In this document: piece after piece, positions 9,291 to 18,513 of the stretch
Numbering within the stretch: the stretch's first letter is position 1
Layout: every line of letters begins with the position of its first letter
Assembly (NCBI GenBank): GCA_025358055.1
Contig: JANYKV010000056.1
Span: forward strand, 1-45,584
Direction of reading: 5' to 3'
Source of the DNA: Gemmatimonadota bacterium
Lineage (GTDB): Bacteria; Gemmatimonadota; Gemmatimonadetes; Gemmatimonadales; GWC2-71-9
DNA: 45,584 bases
Program-made: the position numbers and the translations under genes
The notes under the pieces: model-generated
Databases searched by the model: none
Seen by the model: the letters and a program-made list of their open reading frames with translations, nothing else
What the model was told of the DNA's origin: nothing

Positions 9291-10192
9291 CTGGCGGAGG
9301 CCAGCTCGATTCCTCGGTCATCGAGGGGCGCAAGGCCGCCCCGCCGAATGTTGACGCGGTTCGGCGCTTCTGGTCCTCCAACCCACTGTTCGCCGGGGAG
9401 TCGGCATTCGCGCCCGGCACGAAAGAATTCTTCGAGGAACACGAGCGGGTAACGCTCCACGAACACTCGGGGAGCCTCCATCCGATTTTCCTCGCCGGCG
9501 TCGAGCCCGGGCGTGACGTGTTGGACGTAGGCTGCGGCAATGGATTCTGGACGACCCAGTTCGCCCGCCGTGGCGCGCGGGTGAGCGCGTGCGATTTGAC
9601 TGAGAGGGCCGTCGAACTCACCCGCCAACGCCTCGCCCTGTCCGGCCTATCGGCCGATGTCCGCGTGGGGAACGCCGAGGCGCTACCCTATGCCGACAAT
9701 CAGTTCGATCATGTGAACTGCCAAGGTGTGATCCACCACACACCGGACACAGAGCGGTGCGTGGCCGAGTTCGCCCGGGTCGCCAAGCCCGGCGGCACCG
9801 TCTGCTTCTCGGTCTACTTCAAGGTGACGCCACTGCGGTCCCCGCGGCTCTTTAAGGTGCTGCGAACGCTCGCCCGCCCCTGGGTTGGCCTTCCGGGCCG
9901 GGGCCGCGAACGAATGCTCGATGTCAAGGACCCGGACGAGTTCGTCCGACTGTACGACGGGGTGGGAAATCCGATCGGGAAATCCTACACCAAAACCGGC
10001 GTTCACGAACTCGTCGGCGACCGATTCGAGATCTTGGAAGAACTCCGCTTCGGATTTCCCCGCCGGGCTTTCCCCATACCGCTCTCGACCGGCCTCCACA
10101 CGAAGCTTTCGCATACGTTCGGGCTGATGATTGCGGTGCGGTGTCGAAAGCCTGCGGTCGAGCGTTCCGCTTCACCGGGCGGTCGGCCCTAG
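9287..10192 (+). CDS. Class I SAM-dependent methyltransferase
   Basis: A 301-residue protein with a UbiE/Methyltransf_11-type core. VLDVGCGNG is motif I, ACDLTE motif II, NAEALPY the adenine contact and GVIHHTPD motif IV. An N-terminal extension of about 80 residues precedes the Rossmann fold. GVIHHTPDTERCV is typical of small-molecule methyltransferases in polysaccharide loci, so O-methylation of a sugar or of a lipid-linked intermediate is likely, but the target cannot be read. ATGA overlap with the preceding GT2. A 43-base gap separates it from the amidotransferase gene, one of the few gaps in this unit. Confidence 0.85.
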   Translation: MTGGGQLDSSVIEGRKAAPPNVDAVRRFWSSNPLFAGESAFAPGTKEFFEEHERVTLHEHSGSLHPIFLAGVEPGRDVLDVGCGNGFWTTQFARRGARVSACDLTERAVELTRQRLALSGLSADVRVGNAEALPYADNQFDHVNCQGVIHHTPDTERCVAEFARVAKPGGTVCFSVYFKVTPLRSPRLFKVLRTLARPWVGLPGRGRERMLDVKDPDEFVRLYDGVGNPIGKSYTKTGVHELVGDRFEILEELRFGFPRRAFPIPLSTGLHTKLSHTFGLMIAVRCRKPAVERSASPGGRP

Positions 10193-10235
10193 TCTCAACC
10201 CTGGTCCCACGCTCCAACCTGGACGGGACAACGCG

Positions 10236-12197
10236 ATGTGTGGAATTTGCGGGATCATTTCGAGGGAACAAGGCGGTCCGGTCGACCGCGGCTCCCTGGA
10301 AACCATGATGGCTGCCCTAGCGCACCGCGGGCCGGACGACGAAGGAGTCTATCTCCACGGAGGAGTAGGACTCGGTCACAAGCGCTTGTCGATCATCGAC
10401 CTCGGAACCGGGCACCAGCCCATGACCAACGAAGACGGATCGGTGTGGATCGTCTTCAACGGAGAGATCTACAACTACCTCGAGTTACGGCGGGATCTCG
10501 TCCGTGAGCACTCCTTCAAGACCCAGAGTGACACCGAGGTCATCCTCCACCTGTACGAAGAGATCGGCGAACGGTGCCTCGAGCGATTGAACGGCATGTT
10601 CAGTTTTGCCATCTGGGATGCTCGCCAACAACGCCTCTTCGCGGCGAGGGACCGGTTGGGGATCAAGCCGTTCTATTGGCACCTAGGCCGCGATCATCTC
10701 GCGTTCGCAAGCGAGCCGAAAGCGATTCTCGCCGCCGGACTCACCACCGCGCGTCCCGATTCTCAAGGCCTAGAGGAGTATCTCACCTTCCAGTTTTGCC
10801 TCGGCGATCGCACCATGTTCGACGGAATCCGACGGCTCGAACCCGGGCATTACATGACGTTCCGCCCACTCCGGGACGCCGAGCCCGCGGTGGTGAAGTA
10901 CTGGGATTTCAACTACGAAATCGATACGCACCATACCGCGGAGTATTACGTCGACCAATTGCGGACTCTGCTGCACGATTCGGTGCGTCTCCAACTTCGC
11001 AGCGACGTTCCCGTAGGGGCGCATCTCTCGGGGGGCATCGACAGTTCGACGGTTGTCTCACTCGCGGCGAGCCTGTATGGCGGAGACTTTCACACCTTCA
11101 CCGGAGCGTTTCGCGAGGGGCCCCAATATGACGAAACCCGATACGCGCGCGCGGTAGCCGAGCATGTGCATTCGGTGCATCATGAGGTGTGGCCCACGGC
11201 GACCGAGTTCGCGGATGTTCTCCCGACTCTGATTTACATGATGGACGAGCCCGCGGCCGGCCCCGGCCTGTTTCCTCAGTACGCAGTGTCCAAGCTGGCG
11301 CGCCAACATGTGAAGGTGGTGCTGGGAGGACAGGGCGGCGACGAGATTTTCGGCGGGTACGCCCGCTACCTAGTCGCATACCTCGAGCAGTGCCTCAAAG
11401 GAGTGATCTTCGGCACCCAAGAAGACGAAAAGCACCTCGTCACTTGGGACAGCATCATGCCCAACCTGCCGCTTCTCCAGCAGTATCGCCCACTGCTTCA
11501 GAGTTTTTGGCGTGAGGGGCTGTTCGAAGAAATGGACCGGCGGTATTTCCGCCTGGTCAGCCGGATTGAAGATGCGGAAACGCTCATCACGCGAGATGCC
11601 TGGAACGCCGGAAGCCAGGGCCGAATGTTCGAGAGCTTCTCCGCGGTCTTCAATAATCCCGCGACCAAGAGCTATTTCAACAAAATGACCAATTTCGACC
11701 TCAAGACGCTGCTCCCGGCGCTGTTGCAGGTCGAGGATCGCACCAGCATGAGCGTGTCGCTCGAGTCGCGCGTGCCGCTGTTGGACCATCGAATACTCGA
11801 ACTGGTCACGCGCATGCCACCGACCACGCGGTTCAAGGGCGGCGATACCAAGCGTGTCTTCCGGGAGGCGGTGCGCCAACTGCTACCGCAAGTCGTCTTC
11901 GAGCGCCGGGACAAGATGGGATTCCCGGTGCCGCTTGCGGAGTGGGCGCGGGGCCCAATCCGGGACTTTCTTGCAGATACTCTGTTGAGCACCCGCGCCC
12001 GGCAGCGCGGCGTCTACCAGATGGACGGAATTGAGCGACTCATCAGTCATGAACGAGGGTTCGGCCGTCAGCTCTGGGGCGTACTGTGCCTAGAGCTCTG
12101 GTTCCGTGCTTTTATCGATGGCGATCGTCCCTCAATGCCCCACGACACGGGGAGCGGCAGGCGGCCGCAGCCCGCGGAAGGTCATACCCTCCAGTGA
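10236..12197 (+). CDS. Asparagine synthase (glutamine-hydrolysing) family amidotransferase
   Basis: A 653-residue two-domain enzyme. Cys2 (MCGICG, exposed after Met removal) is the glutaminase nucleophile; RGPDDEG and FNGEIYN belong to the class II glutaminase domain. SGGIDSS at 265-271 is the ATP pyrophosphatase loop of the synthetase domain. ATG 10236 is fixed by the need for Cys at position 2; the longer open frame from 10131 cannot be right. Length and context match the amidotransferases of exosortase-A/exopolysaccharide loci, where an amide is probably made on a uronic acid or other glycan carboxyl group rather than free asparagine. Its stop overlaps the following GTG start. Confidence 0.92.
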   Translation: MCGICGIISREQGGPVDRGSLETMMAALAHRGPDDEGVYLHGGVGLGHKRLSIIDLGTGHQPMTNEDGSVWIVFNGEIYNYLELRRDLVREHSFKTQSDTEVILHLYEEIGERCLERLNGMFSFAIWDARQQRLFAARDRLGIKPFYWHLGRDHLAFASEPKAILAAGLTTARPDSQGLEEYLTFQFCLGDRTMFDGIRRLEPGHYMTFRPLRDAEPAVVKYWDFNYEIDTHHTAEYYVDQLRTLLHDSVRLQLRSDVPVGAHLSGGIDSSTVVSLAASLYGGDFHTFTGAFREGPQYDETRYARAVAEHVHSVHHEVWPTATEFADVLPTLIYMMDEPAAGPGLFPQYAVSKLARQHVKVVLGGQGGDEIFGGYARYLVAYLEQCLKGVIFGTQEDEKHLVTWDSIMPNLPLLQQYRPLLQSFWREGLFEEMDRRYFRLVSRIEDAETLITRDAWNAGSQGRMFESFSAVFNNPATKSYFNKMTNFDLKTLLPALLQVEDRTSMSVSLESRVPLLDHRILELVTRMPPTTRFKGGDTKRVFREAVRQLLPQVVFERRDKMGFPVPLAEWARGPIRDFLADTLLSTRARQRGVYQMDGIERLISHERGFGRQLWGVLCLELWFRAFIDGDRPSMPHDTGSGRRPQPAEGHTLQ

Positions 12198-13903
12198 AGA
12201 ACGTACGGCGTAGCATGATGGCGCTTGGTCTCGTCGCCCTGATGCTCTATGCTCCTGGGTTTTGGTGGGGCACGCCCCGGGCCACGGCCGCGGACCGAGT
12301 GCAATCCTGGGGTGTGGACGACGTAACCCCGCTCGGCCCGCTCGCCGAAATTCATAACATCATCCACCCGAAGCCGGATCGGAATCTGGGCTATCCGCTC
12401 ATGCATCCGTTCCTCGTTGCCGGCGCCTACTCGCCGTACCTAGGGTTTCTCTGGGCCACGGGGAGCTTTTCCCGACCGAGTGCTACCTATCCGTTTGGAC
12501 TGGCGAACCCAGTGACCTCCCTGCGCGTCCTCGCGGGGATCGGCCATTTCCTCTCGGTACTCATGGCGCTGGTCGTGGTGCTCTCCGCCTTTGATGCCGG
12601 TCGGGTGCTTTGGGGTTCTCAGACCGGCACCCTGGCCGCGCTGTTCGCGATGACCTCGTTCCCGATGTTCTTCTATGCCCGGACCGGCAACGTAGACATG
12701 GCGGTCCTCTGCTTCACCGCCGTGGCCCTTGCGGCGACCGCGCGCGTCATGGTCGGTCCGTTGACCGCGCCACTCGCGATCGTTCTCGGCGCTGGGGTTG
12801 GGTTCGCCTTGGGCACCAAAGAACCGAGCGTTGCCTCCTTTCTCAGCTTGCCGTTCTTCTTGTTCCCGCTCCAATGGGGTCGGCTCGGCGGCTCCGCCCG
12901 ACTCGGCAGTTGGAGCTTCTGGCGAACACCGGCTCTGACCGCGCTCGCAGCGTTCGTCGCTTTTGGCCTCGGCAGCGGTCTCTTGGTGGATCATGAGCGT
13001 TTCTTCGCCCATATCGCCTTTATGCGAGGCCGGGTGGCGGAGAGCCGGGTCGGGGAGGTCGCGTTCGTGACGACCTATCCCTTCACATGGAGTGGACACG
13101 TCGCCCTTGTTGGGCGCCTCGCTAGCCTGCTCATGGACTCGATGACCTTGCCGGGCCTTCTGCTCGCCGGCGCTGGTATTGTCGCCACCCTCCGCAAGGA
13201 AAAAACCCAAGCACTCTTTCTTCTGCCCGCGCTGACGTATATCGCCGTACTGTTCCTGTCCGCAAGAATTGCCCAGCTCCGCTATATGATGCCGGTCGCC
13301 TTCACCCTGTCCTTCTTTGCGGCGCGGGCGGTGACCCTGGGCTGGAACGCAAGCAACGGTGTGATTCGCTGGGGATCCGCCGCTCTGGCCTCCGTCGGAT
13401 TGCTGCTTGGGCTCGGCCGGGGGGTCGACCTTACCTATGCAATGGTGGCCGATTCCCATTACACGGCAACGCGTTGGCTCGACCACGAGACGCATCCAGG
13501 GGACCGGGTCGAATACTTTGGACCGGCACAGAAGAATCCAGGACTCGCCGTCAGTGTGGTCTCCGCGCCCGCGACTCCGTACGAAGGGGCAATGAAGCGC
13601 GCCCGCGTCGACTCCGCGGCGGCCGAGGAGATTCTCGCGGGTTGGGCCCAGCGGCAGCCGAGATTCATTCTTATTCAACCCGACTACACCAACCAAGGAA
13701 GCTATCCCTACAGCGCTACATGTCCCCCGGCCGTGTACGAAGCACTCCAGACTGGTCGGGCGGGCTATCGGCTCGCGGGACTGTTTCAAACCGAGCGATT
13801 GCTTCCCTGGGTCGGTCGGCCTGAGTTGGACCACCCGGACGTGAATCCACCCATCCGCATCTTCGAGCGAATCCCAGCCGCGACATTGCGGAGCGACCAT
13901 TGA
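12194..13903 (+). CDS. GT-C superfamily membrane glycosyltransferase (PMT/ArnT-like)
   Basis: A 569-residue protein with about 10-12 hydrophobic segments and a soluble C-terminal tail. After the first membrane segment comes a periplasmic loop with Asp-Asp (GVDDVTPL), the position of the catalytic acidic residue in GT-C enzymes, and later YARTGNVDM, like the conserved loop of ArnT/PMT relatives. It should transfer a sugar from a polyprenyl-phosphate donor on the periplasmic side. I chose GTG 12194 because it forms a GTGA overlap with the amidotransferase stop, in keeping with the operon; ATG at 12215 is an alternative. Upstream frame to 12086 is a shadow. Confidence 0.8.
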   Translation: MKNVRRSMMALGLVALMLYAPGFWWGTPRATAADRVQSWGVDDVTPLGPLAEIHNIIHPKPDRNLGYPLMHPFLVAGAYSPYLGFLWATGSFSRPSATYPFGLANPVTSLRVLAGIGHFLSVLMALVVVLSAFDAGRVLWGSQTGTLAALFAMTSFPMFFYARTGNVDMAVLCFTAVALAATARVMVGPLTAPLAIVLGAGVGFALGTKEPSVASFLSLPFFLFPLQWGRLGGSARLGSWSFWRTPALTALAAFVAFGLGSGLLVDHERFFAHIAFMRGRVAESRVGEVAFVTTYPFTWSGHVALVGRLASLLMDSMTLPGLLLAGAGIVATLRKEKTQALFLLPALTYIAVLFLSARIAQLRYMMPVAFTLSFFAARAVTLGWNASNGVIRWGSAALASVGLLLGLGRGVDLTYAMVADSHYTATRWLDHETHPGDRVEYFGPAQKNPGLAVSVVSAPATPYEGAMKRARVDSAAAEEILAGWAQRQPRFILIQPDYTNQGSYPYSATCPPAVYEALQTGRAGYRLAGLFQTERLLPWVGRPELDHPDVNPPIRIFERIPAATLRSDH

Positions 13904-14946
13904 TGGCGCCGCGGCGTCGCGTCCTCTTCACGACTCTCCGGATCGTCGTTGGCTTGGGGCTCGTCGTGTTCCTCACGCGGTCGGGTGTACTCAAATGGTC
14001 CGCCCTGGGCGGGCTAGTGACCTTCTGGCCGTTGACTCTCTGCGCCATCGCGCTGCAGCTCACCGGAACCGTCGTCACCGCCTGGCGCCTCTGCGTCCTC
14101 ATGCGCCCGACCGGCATGGCGCTTTCGCTGGGCGGATCCCTTCGCCTCCTTCTCATCGGCTTGTTCTTCAATATGTGCCTCCCGGGGTCGGCGGGCGGCG
14201 ACTTGGTTCGGATCTACTACGCCGCGCGCGACAACAAGGGACGGCGAACTGAAATCACGACCATTCTCTTGTTGGATCGGGTGGCAGGGCTCTTCGCGCT
14301 GCTGCTCTGGCCCCTCCTCGCCTCAGTGTTCTTTATGGGGTTGGTTCGCCAGTTCCCAGTGGTTCGCGCACTGTTAGCCGGCGCAGCACTGATGCTCCTC
14401 ATTCTGTCGGTGGGGTTGCTGGTGGTATTCTCCGGCCCCGTCCGCTCGAGTCGATTGGCGCGTTGGGCGTTTGCCCGGCTGCCCTTCGGAGCCACGCTTG
14501 AGCGCATGGTGGATTCGGTTAGGATGTACCAACGCCACGCGGTGACACTCGGGTGGGCGGTCGTGATCTCCCTCGTGGCCCACACCATGAGCGTCGGCAT
14601 AATGTTGCTGCTGGCGGCCGCCACGAACCCACATGGGTTCAGTTGGACGATGAGCATTCTCATCCCGGTTGGCTTCTTGGTGAACACCGTCCCACTCACT
14701 CCGGGCGGCTTGGGTGTTGGTGAGGCGGCCTTCGGGAAACTCTTCGGCCTAGTCGGCCTCACCGGTGGACCGGAAGTGCTAATGGCGTGGCGATTGACCT
14801 CCGCCCTGCTCAGCCTGATTGGTCTGGGCTTCTATTTGGAGGGTCGCGGAGAGTTCGTAGCCACCGCGGACCCCGTTTCATCTGGCGGGGGCGAACTAGG
14901 CCTCATAGATTCGGCCGGGCACAGCCAGCTCGGTCCCACCCGCTAG
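13903..14946 (+). CDS. Flippase-like integral membrane protein (UPF0104 / LPG-synthase TM family), copy 1
   Basis: A 347-residue protein with about eight membrane segments. FFNMCLPGSAGGDLVRIYYA is the family signature (P-G-x-x-G-G-D-x-x-R). PLTPGGLGVGEAAFGKLF near the C-terminus is the second conserved block. The family includes the membrane part of lysyl-phosphatidylglycerol synthase and AglD-like proteins; in glycan loci it is often suspected of moving lipid-linked sugars across the membrane. ATG 13903 shares its A with the previous stop (TGATG). A paralogue lies at 25509. A short, polar C-terminal tail follows the last membrane segment. Confidence 0.82.
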   Translation: MAPRRRVLFTTLRIVVGLGLVVFLTRSGVLKWSALGGLVTFWPLTLCAIALQLTGTVVTAWRLCVLMRPTGMALSLGGSLRLLLIGLFFNMCLPGSAGGDLVRIYYAARDNKGRRTEITTILLLDRVAGLFALLLWPLLASVFFMGLVRQFPVVRALLAGAALMLLILSVGLLVVFSGPVRSSRLARWAFARLPFGATLERMVDSVRMYQRHAVTLGWAVVISLVAHTMSVGIMLLLAAATNPHGFSWTMSILIPVGFLVNTVPLTPGGLGVGEAAFGKLFGLVGLTGGPEVLMAWRLTSALLSLIGLGFYLEGRGEFVATADPVSSGGGELGLIDSAGHSQLGPTR

Positions 14947-14996
14947 CCCTTACTCAGCCGGATCATTCACCCGGAGGCGATCCCATTCCGACGCCG

Positions 14997-16058
14997 ATGT
15001 TCATGACCAAGCCGTTCATCAAGGATCGGAAGATCCGCTTCGCCCTGGTCGGCTGCGGCCGGATCAGCGCGAACCACTTTGACGCGCTCGAGAAGCACGC
15101 CGATCGCGCCGAACTCATCGCCGTCTGCGATACGAATCCCACGGCGCTTGCTGCCGCCGAAGGGCGCACCGGGGCGCCCGGTTTCCCGTCACTCCACCGA
15201 CTCTTGGCCGGCACGTCCCCCGACGTGGTCATCCTCGCGACACCCAGCGGACTGCATGCCGAGCAAGCCATCCGGGTCGCGGATGCCGGGTGCCACGTCA
15301 TGACGGAGAAGCCGATGGCGACCAGGTGGCGGGACGGCAAACGGATGGTGCAGGCCTGCGACCAAGCCGGAGTTCATCTGTTCGTGGTGAAACAGAACCG
15401 CCGAAACGCCACACTCCAGCTTCTCAAGCGGGCCATGGAAAAGCGCCGGTTCGGCAAGATCTACTTGGTGACGCTCAACGTGTTTTGGAGCCGGCCGCAA
15501 GAGTACTACGATAGCGCCTCGTGGCGAGGCACCTGGGAGTTCGACGGCGGCGCGTTCATGAATCAGGCGAGTCACTACGTCGACCTTCTCGATTGGTTGA
15601 TCGGCCCGGTCGAGAGCGTACAAGCGTATACGTCCACCCTGGCCCGGCATATCCAAGTCGAGGACACCGGAGTCGCCGCGATCCGTTGGCGCACCGGCGC
15701 CTTGGGCACGATGAACGTAACCATGCTTACCCATCCCAAGAACTTCGAAGGGTCGATCACAATCATCGGGGAGAAGGGAACGGTCCGGGTCGGTGGCGTA
15801 GCGGTCAACCAAATTGACCATTGGGAGTTCGCCGAGCCGGACGAAGACGACGCGCGGGTGAAAGACGCCAGCTATGCCACGACCTCGGTGTACGGGCACG
15901 GTCACCCGAGCTACTACAACAACGTCATTGAATCCCTCCGCGGAGAGGCCCTTCCAGACACCGATGGGCGCGAAGGGCTGCACTCCTTGGAGATTTTGAT
16001 CGCAATCTACCTCTCAGCCCGCGATGGTCGCCGAGTCGCTTTGCCGTTGGAACTGTGA
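14997..16058 (+). CDS. Gfo/Idh/MocA oxidoreductase, similar to UDP-GlcNAcA 3-dehydrogenases
   Basis: A 353-residue NAD(P)-dependent oxidoreductase. LVGCGRISANH is the dinucleotide loop and Glu104-Lys105-Pro106 is the family EKP motif with the catalytic Lys. VKQNRRNATLQLLKRA and SRPQEYYDSASWRGT resemble WlbA/WbpB-type enzymes that oxidise C3 of UDP-N-acetylglucosaminuronate. The next gene is a UDP-GlcNAc 2-epimerase, which fits a ManNAc(3N)A-type pathway, but the matching aminotransferase and acetyltransferase are missing here. ATG 14997 was chosen, with ATG 15003 two codons on as an alternative; a GGAGG at 14973-14977 is rather far upstream. The open frame before it is a shadow of the flippase-like gene. 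Confidence 0.85.
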   Translation: MFMTKPFIKDRKIRFALVGCGRISANHFDALEKHADRAELIAVCDTNPTALAAAEGRTGAPGFPSLHRLLAGTSPDVVILATPSGLHAEQAIRVADAGCHVMTEKPMATRWRDGKRMVQACDQAGVHLFVVKQNRRNATLQLLKRAMEKRRFGKIYLVTLNVFWSRPQEYYDSASWRGTWEFDGGAFMNQASHYVDLLDWLIGPVESVQAYTSTLARHIQVEDTGVAAIRWRTGALGTMNVTMLTHPKNFEGSITIIGEKGTVRVGGVAVNQIDHWEFAEPDEDDARVKDASYATTSVYGHGHPSYYNNVIESLRGEALPDTDGREGLHSLEILIAIYLSARDGRRVALPLEL

Positions 16059-16086
16059 TCGTACGGCGCGGAACGGAGCTGAGGCA

Positions 16087-17163
16087 GTGAGGAAGTTCGT
16101 CACGATCGTCGGGGCCCGGCCCCAATTCATCAAAGCCGCGCCACTTCGCGCCGCGCTGGCGACCCGGGTTCGGGACGTCCTCGTTCACACCGGCCAGCAC
16201 TATGACGCGAGCATGTCGGACGTGTTCTTCAAGGAGTTGGCCCTTCCCGCACCGGACTATCACCTGGGGATAGGCGGCGGCCTCCATGGTGCCCAGACCG
16301 GCGCAATGCTGGAAGCAATCGAGCGCGTGCTGCTGGCGGAACAACCGGACACCGTCATCGTTTACGGCGACACGAATTCCACCCTGGCCGGTGCGCTCGC
16401 CGCGGCCAAACTCCATATTCCCGTCGCCCATGTCGAGGCCGGCCTCCGCAGCTTCAACCGAACGATGCCCGAAGAAATCAACCGCATCGTGGCGGACCAT
16501 CTCTCGTCGTTGCTCTTCGCGCCGTCCGACCTATCTCGGCAACAACTCGCGAGGGAGGGGATCACCCGTGGCGTTCATGTTGTCGGCGACATCATGTACG
16601 ATGCGGTCCTCAGAAATCGGCCACGAGCCGCCGCGGTCAGCCGCTATCCGGACGCGGCCGGATGCACCCCGGGGGAGTTTTACCTCTGCACGATCCATCG
16701 GGCCGACAACACCGACCGCATCGAGAACCTTTCCGCACTGATGGACGCCATCAATCGGTTGGACCGCCCGATCGTGTTTCCAGTCCACCCCCGAACCCGG
16801 AAGCAGCTCGCGGCCTTCGGCCTTACACCGGGCCCCAACGTGCGCGTGCTGGATCCCGTGGGGTACCTCGATATGCTGCAATTGTTGGCGGCGAGCCGCG
16901 GAGTGCTCACCGATTCGGGAGGCATTCAGAAAGAAGCCTACTATCTCGGGGTGCCGTGCATTACGTTACGAACTGAAACGGAGTGGCTCGAAACGGTCAC
17001 CGCGGGATGGAATTGTTTGGTTGGGACGGACCCCGAGGCTATACTCTCAGCAGTGAGAAATTTGGATGCCCGGCGCGCACCGCCAGCTCCGGTGTATGGG
17101 TCGGGCAATACCGCAGACCGAATTGCCGCGATACTGACCGAGACCGCAGCCGATTGTTCCTAA
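16087..17163 (+). CDS. wecB: UDP-N-acetylglucosamine 2-epimerase (non-hydrolysing)
   Basis: A 358-residue GT-B-fold epimerase interconverting UDP-GlcNAc and UDP-ManNAc in the cytoplasm. GARPQFIKAAP at the N-terminus, HTGQHYD, HVEAGLRSF, MPEEINR and TDSGGIQKEA are all family motifs, including the conserved Asp, Glu and His of the active site. GTG 16087 starts directly before the first strand and follows a purine-rich GGAGCTGAGG; the in-frame upstream extension to 16024 overlaps the previous gene and would add an unrelated peptide. UDP-ManNAc made here could feed ManNAc or, after oxidation, ManNAcA units. No UDP-ManNAc dehydrogenase (WecC) is in the window. Confidence 0.94.
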   Translation: MRKFVTIVGARPQFIKAAPLRAALATRVRDVLVHTGQHYDASMSDVFFKELALPAPDYHLGIGGGLHGAQTGAMLEAIERVLLAEQPDTVIVYGDTNSTLAGALAAAKLHIPVAHVEAGLRSFNRTMPEEINRIVADHLSSLLFAPSDLSRQQLAREGITRGVHVVGDIMYDAVLRNRPRAAAVSRYPDAAGCTPGEFYLCTIHRADNTDRIENLSALMDAINRLDRPIVFPVHPRTRKQLAAFGLTPGPNVRVLDPVGYLDMLQLLAASRGVLTDSGGIQKEAYYLGVPCITLRTETEWLETVTAGWNCLVGTDPEAILSAVRNLDARRAPPAPVYGSGNTADRIAAILTETAADCS

Positions 17164-17190
17164 CTCACCCAGCAATACGAATCGAGGTGA

Positions 17191-18513
17191 ATGGTGGGGT
17201 CCGTTGCCCGAAAAGAACTGCTGGTCCTCGGGGCCGGCATTTCGGGTTTGGTCGCCGCTCGGAGCCTGCAAGAGCGTGGGCTCGATCCGCTCCTTTTGGA
17301 AGGAAGCCCATCGCTCGGGGGATTGACCCGATCGGTTAAGGTGGGCGACTTCTGCTTCGATTACACCGGGCATCTCCTCCACCTCGCTCAGGTCGATCGC
17401 CCAAGCCAAATTCCGTTCGCGGGACTCCAAGACGAGGACTGGGCCCGGATTGACCGGCGGTCGTTTTGCCTCATGGGGCAGGATCTGATTCCGGCCCCGG
17501 TCCAATACCACATTGGCGCTCTACGGCCGGACGTCCGGTTTGAAGCCATCGCGTCCTACAACACGCGCCCTGCGTTGCCAACGGATCATGCGCCGAGTTT
17601 CCGGGAATTCGTCATTTCGGGATTCGGGCAATACCTTGCCGACGCCTTTCTCATTCCGCAAAATGAACGAACGATGGCCACGTCTCTGGACCGTCTTTCC
17701 TTCAAGGCGGTGAAGCGATTTTTTCCGCCGCCGGATGAGGAAAGGGTTCGAGCCGGCTTCGACCCTGCCGCGCCACCGACCGAGGAATACAACTCGAGAT
17801 TTTGGTATCCGAAGATTGGCGGGATCGAGCGTCTCGTTAGCGGCCTGGCCCAGGGTATCGCCGAACCGCGACTCTTGGCCGAAATAGTGGAGATCGACCT
17901 CGCCCATCGCACGTTGCGAACGAGCCTGGGTGCGCGGTTTTCCTGGGACCACCTCTTCTCGAGCATACCGCTCAAGCAACTGTGCGCCCTTTGCCTGGAC
18001 CCGGAACTCAGAAGCCTAGCGGCGGATTTGAGCCATGGCGCCCTGATCAGCTTCAACCTGGGAGTTCGGGGTGCCCCACCGCAAGAGTTGAGAGATGCGC
18101 ATTGGATCTATGTGGCAGATCGCTCGCTCCCATTCTATCGGGTTGGGTTCTACTCCAATATCAGCCCCGGGATGTGTCCCCCCGGCTACGCGTCGCTGTA
18201 TGTCGAGGTAGGCCTGACCCCATACGAATTGTCGCGTGCCAATATCGCGCGTGATGTCCAGCCTCGTGTGATCCATGCTCTTGAGAGCTTGGGCTGGGTG
18301 CAAAGCAGTGCCATTGTCTGTTCGGTGACCCACATCGTACCCTGTTCGTATGTCCACCACACACCCTCCCGAGATCAGCTGGTGGAACGAATCCTCGCTC
18401 GGTTGGGGCGGTCGGAGATTACCCCCATCGGGCGCTACGGGTTGTGGGACTATCTGAGCATGGAGGACTCGATGGCAACGGCAGTGGCCGCGGTGAATCG
18501 AGTCCTGTCATGA
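17191..18513 (+). CDS. FAD-dependent oxidoreductase, UDP-galactopyranose mutase / protoporphyrinogen oxidase-like (copy 1)
   Basis: A 440-residue flavoprotein. VLGAGISGLVAARSL is the FAD Rossmann loop, followed by an acidic ribose-binding Glu (LLLEGSPSLGG). WYPKIGGIERLVSGLA is the conserved helix-entry block shared by UGM-like and PPOX-like proteins of polysaccharide loci. It may catalyse a ring contraction or redox step on a nucleotide or lipid-linked sugar. A GAGGTGA at 17184-17190 precedes ATG 17191; GTG 17194, the next codon, has better spacing and could be the true start. The stop overlaps the next GT gene. A distant homologue lies at 26464. Confidence 0.8.
   Translation: MVGSVARKELLVLGAGISGLVAARSLQERGLDPLLLEGSPSLGGLTRSVKVGDFCFDYTGHLLHLAQVDRPSQIPFAGLQDEDWARIDRRSFCLMGQDLIPAPVQYHIGALRPDVRFEAIASYNTRPALPTDHAPSFREFVISGFGQYLADAFLIPQNERTMATSLDRLSFKAVKRFFPPPDEERVRAGFDPAAPPTEEYNSRFWYPKIGGIERLVSGLAQGIAEPRLLAEIVEIDLAHRTLRTSLGARFSWDHLFSSIPLKQLCALCLDPELRSLAADLSHGALISFNLGVRGAPPQELRDAHWIYVADRSLPFYRVGFYSNISPGMCPPGYASLYVEVGLTPYELSRANIARDVQPRVIHALESLGWVQSSAIVCSVTHIVPCSYVHHTPSRDQLVERILARLGRSEITPIGRYGLWDYLSMEDSMATAVAAVNRVLS

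Noticed and set aside
12440..13900. Long - strand open frame (486 codons) opposite the GT-C gene at 12194
   Set aside because: Its translation is rich in Gly, Arg and charged residues without any recognisable fold, and the + strand gene is a clear membrane protein.
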